From Acidobacteriota bacterium (GTDB lineage: Bacteria > Acidobacteriota > UBA4820 > DSQY01), in contig JAEMPZ010000127.1 in the NCBI GenBank assembly GCA_022759065.1, positions 1 to 6,572 of the forward strand: DNA of 6,572 nucleotides, given 5' to 3'. Positions 6,397 through 6,572 of this stretch are shown one piece after another (positions within the stretch are counted from its first letter, which is position 1; each line of letters starts with the position of its first letter). The notes under the pieces were generated by a model. The model was not told the DNA's origin. It saw nothing but the letters and a program-made list of their open reading frames with translations, and searched no databases. The position numbers were made by a program, and so were the translations under genes.

Positions 6397-6572
6397 CTGG
6401 AAAGAGTGGCTAGTGACTGGTGATTGGTGGGCAGTGATTGGCGCGACGGCCAACGGCGGCTGCGCCTGTACGTTTGCTTCACGAGCGGGCAACCAATCGC
6501 CGCCAAATGCAGGGCCAAACACACTACCCGTGCGCACTGTGAAGGGGGCAGCTACAAACCCTTGACCAGCTG
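6397..6572. other. Intergenic region after sppA
   Basis: These 176 bases follow the sppA stop and hold no gene I can support. They contain the heptamer run at 6413-6440, a weak 5-bp stem GGCGC (6440-6444) with GCGCC (6462-6466), and a second 5-bp inverted repeat, CAGCT (6549-6553) with AGCTG (6568-6572), cut by the window edge. No hairpin followed by a T-run was seen, so the operon's terminator is not recognised here. Short open frames exist on both strands but look like read-through of repeat sequence. Confidence 0.6.
6413..6440 (+). repeat. Degenerate heptamer tandem repeat
   Basis: Just after sppA the sequence steps through four 7-base units: GTGACTG, GTGATTG, GTGGGCA, GTGATTG. The third unit is diverged. 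Related GTGACTGGTGATTGG-type runs occur between genes in many bacterial genomes; this short copy is probably a remnant of, or the seed for, such an array. No function is evident. Confidence 0.6.

Noticed and set aside
5632..6537. Minus-strand open frame of 301 codons opposite sppA
   Set aside because: It is a shadow of sppA's codon pattern plus translated heptamer repeat (an HQSPVTS-like string) at its start. No domain or ribosome binding site supports it.
6383..6565. Small + strand frame of 60 codons after sppA
   Set aside because: It starts inside sppA, runs through the heptamer repeat, and has no ribosome binding site or recognisable sequence.
6549..6572. Possible tRNA D-arm on the minus strand (CAGCTGGT)
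   Set aside because: The bases that follow on that strand do not form a D-stem, an anticodon arm or a T-loop GTTCRA box, so a tRNA is not supported.

Overview
The window reads as one chromosomal stretch from a Gram-negative, fairly GC-rich bacterium (high-50s percent GC by eye). The outer-membrane assembly lipoprotein BamD and a tandem-domain SppA protease point to a diderm cell with an LPS-type envelope. The order PASTA protein, rpe, bamD, with an NtrC-type regulator nearby, recalls Acidobacteriota and Desulfobacterota/delta-proteobacterial genomes. That placement is an impression from gene order and protein style, not a demonstrated assignment.

Layout: bases 1-82 carry no gene I can identify; the 3' end of an upstream gene may lie there. 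Six genes follow, all on the + strand and tightly packed: a membrane-anchored three-PASTA protein (83-787), ribulose-phosphate 3-epimerase rpe (784-1455), a YbgC/FadM-like acyl-CoA thioesterase (1448-1861), bamD (1848-2738), an exported 148-residue coiled-coil protein of unknown function (2750-3196), a sigma-54-dependent response regulator (3193-4575), and then a seventh gene, the 67K-type signal peptide peptidase sppA (4606-6396). Junctions are 4-, 8- and 14-nt overlaps, an 11-nt gap, a 4-nt overlap and a 30-nt gap, with no terminator visible between genes. All seven are therefore probably one transcription unit. The last 176 bases are non-coding and hold a short degenerate heptamer tandem repeat typical of intergenic repeats.

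Functionally, most of the cluster concerns the cell envelope: BamD in outer-membrane protein insertion, SppA in clearing cleaved signal peptides, the PASTA protein on the outer face of the inner membrane, an exported helical protein, and a thioesterase of a family often linked to phospholipid or envelope work. The response regulator has no partner histidine kinase in the window. Rpe is a housekeeping pentose-phosphate enzyme that appears to share the transcript.

I see no mobile element, CRISPR array, RNA gene or clearly new multi-gene system. The points most worth a second look are the unrecognised exported protein translationally coupled to the regulator, the regulator's variant GAFTGA loop and atypical recognition helix, the free-standing PASTA protein, and the tryptophan-rich tail of BamD.
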